From NCBI GenBank assembly GCA_947311845.1, contig CAMZMU010000034.1:95529131-95593130 (forward strand): a stretch of DNA of 64,000 nucleotides, in the 5' to 3' direction. The notes beneath the pieces were generated by a model. The model did no database searches, was not told where the DNA came from, and saw nothing but the letters and a program-made list of their open reading frames with translations. How positions within the stretch are numbered: the stretch's first letter is position 1; every line of letters begins with the position of its first letter. Origin of the DNA: Poa pratensis (taxonomy: Eukaryota > Streptophyta > Magnoliopsida > Poales > Poaceae). The position numbers were made by a program, and so were the translations under genes. Below are positions 62,901 to 64,000 of the stretch, piece after piece.

Positions 62901-64000
62901 TAACCAAACCCTGTTATTAGAAAATATCTAGACCTTAGAGGTACCACCGATGCAAACCAAATTTTCAACAAGCTTTACGGTAGTTCTTCACTAATAGGCT
63001 TAACTCATGTGATGCACAATTTAATCATGATCTACTTGTTAACTCAAAACAATTGACAAGCATCAAGTTATCCATTTTAGTGATCTACAAGATTAAGCAA
63101 GTTTTTCCTTATACCAATTACCACATGCAACATTTTCTGAACCAACCAAACACCAATCAATTTATTTCATCAACTCTCCAAACAAATATAAGTGAAGCAA
63201 GAGAGTACTTTCTACAAAAGAAAGCTAATAGCTCTGACAAGAGATACATGAAAACAAGAGCTAAAAGCTGAACAGCGCTAGATATGAATACTCAACAAAT
63301 ATAAGTGAAGAATAGGAGTATTCTCATGAAAAAGCGGAGCGTGTCTCTCTCCCAATCAAGAATGCTAGGGTCCAGTCAAGCTTTATTGAAAATAAAAATG
63401 CAATACTGAAAATAAAAGCACACAGACGCTCCAAGAAAAGCACATATGATGTGAAAGAATTAAAATATAGTTTCACTAGAGATGACCTGATAATTTTGAC
63501 GATGAAGAAGGGGATGCCTTGGGCATCCCCAAGCTTAGACGCTTGAGTCTTCTTGAAATATGCTGGGGAGATCCATGGGAGCCTCCCCAAGCTTAAGCTC
63601 TTCACTCTTCTTGATCCTATTATATCATCCTTCTCTCTTGACCCTTGAAAACTTCCGTCACACCAAACTCAAAGTAGATCTCATTAGAGGGTTAGTGCAT
63701 AATCAAAAATTCACATGTTCTGTAAAGACGCAATATGATTTGTTACTTTAAACATTAGCTACAGCCACTGATGTTATGTGAAGCTCTTCCACCCAAAAAA
63801 GAATTTCACTCAACACTAGTAAAAGAGAGAATGCAAAAATAAAAAGGCATAATCTGTCTAAAACAGAACAGTCCGCAAAGACGAATTTTTTCGAGGCACT
63901 TACGACGCTCAGATCGAGAAACTCTGAACTAATGAAAGTTTCAGACATTCATAAAGATTACGCACAAAAATTTCAGATTTTTAACAATCTGGTGATTTTA
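59983..64000. mobile_element. LTR-retrotransposon non-coding sequence
   Basis: No protein domain found in 4 kb. From about 59992 (TGAAACACACG) the sequence has the look of grass LTR-retrotransposon LTR and untranslated regions: CTTTGCCCCAACGAAACAGT, GGGTCCACAGTTCACTAG, CTTTCTGTCACTGTCCCAGG, and a block ending GAGACGTATCAGCATCCCCA (61571-61590). GCATCCCCAAGCTTAG recurs at 63522-63537. The 61.5-kb block end resembles the end of the 1-1029 fragment. Family not assigned. It continues past the window edge. Confidence 0.6.

Overview
This looks like nuclear DNA of a pooid grass, most likely Triticeae (wheat, barley or Aegilops type). Genes have GC-rich first exons and short GT-AG introns. They lie between nested transposable elements of grass types: Stowaway, hAT and Harbinger MITEs, a Helitron, LINEs, a complete Copia element, a CACTA element whose ends carry GGTCCCGGTTC repeats, and non-coding LTR-retrotransposon sequence at both window edges. 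The species call rests on repeat style and is an inference.

Layout. 1-2.1 kb: LTR-retrotransposon and other repeat debris. 2.2-5.1 kb: a MITE and a 2.1-kb non-autonomous Helitron. 5.4-7.1 kb (-): a decayed DUF6598-type gene. 7.3-11.6 kb: LINE remnants, a hAT MITE and a large TTG microsatellite. 12.1-29.5 kb is the main gene island, all on the + strand: eIF4A-III (exon-junction-complex helicase), a short lunapark-like membrane protein, a paralogous lunapark-like protein with a very long acidic repetitive tail, and a small type-A cytokinin response regulator. 26.9-33.6 kb holds a segmental duplication that brackets the response regulator; its second copy was later hit by a MITE and a LINE. 33.6-35.8 kb (-): LINE. 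37.5-48.7 kb (-): a full-length, defective Copia retrotransposon with 1.3-kb LTRs, a CCCGC target-site duplication, no integrase core, an extra ORF after pol, and clusters of a GCGGTA(C/G)TACCGC palindrome. 49.9-55.1 kb: a 17-exon M3 oligopeptidase (organellar oligopeptidase/TOP type). 55.5-56.3 kb (-): an F-box-associated gene cut by a CACTA element at 56,313. From about 60 kb to the end: non-coding LTR-retrotransposon sequence.

The genes do not form a pathway. They are independent housekeeping genes (eIF4A-III in nuclear RNA, lunapark-like proteins in the ER membrane, an oligopeptidase in organelles, a response regulator in hormone signalling). I found no new defence-like or biosynthetic system. 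The strongest unusual signals are: (1) a recurrent pattern of single-base losses at homopolymers in otherwise perfect exons, which looks like assembly error and would mislead gene calling; (2) the tandem lunapark-like pair, one with a roughly 1,570-residue acidic internally repeated tail; (3) the palindrome clusters in the Copia element; (4) a duplication whose two copies give filled and empty insertion sites.
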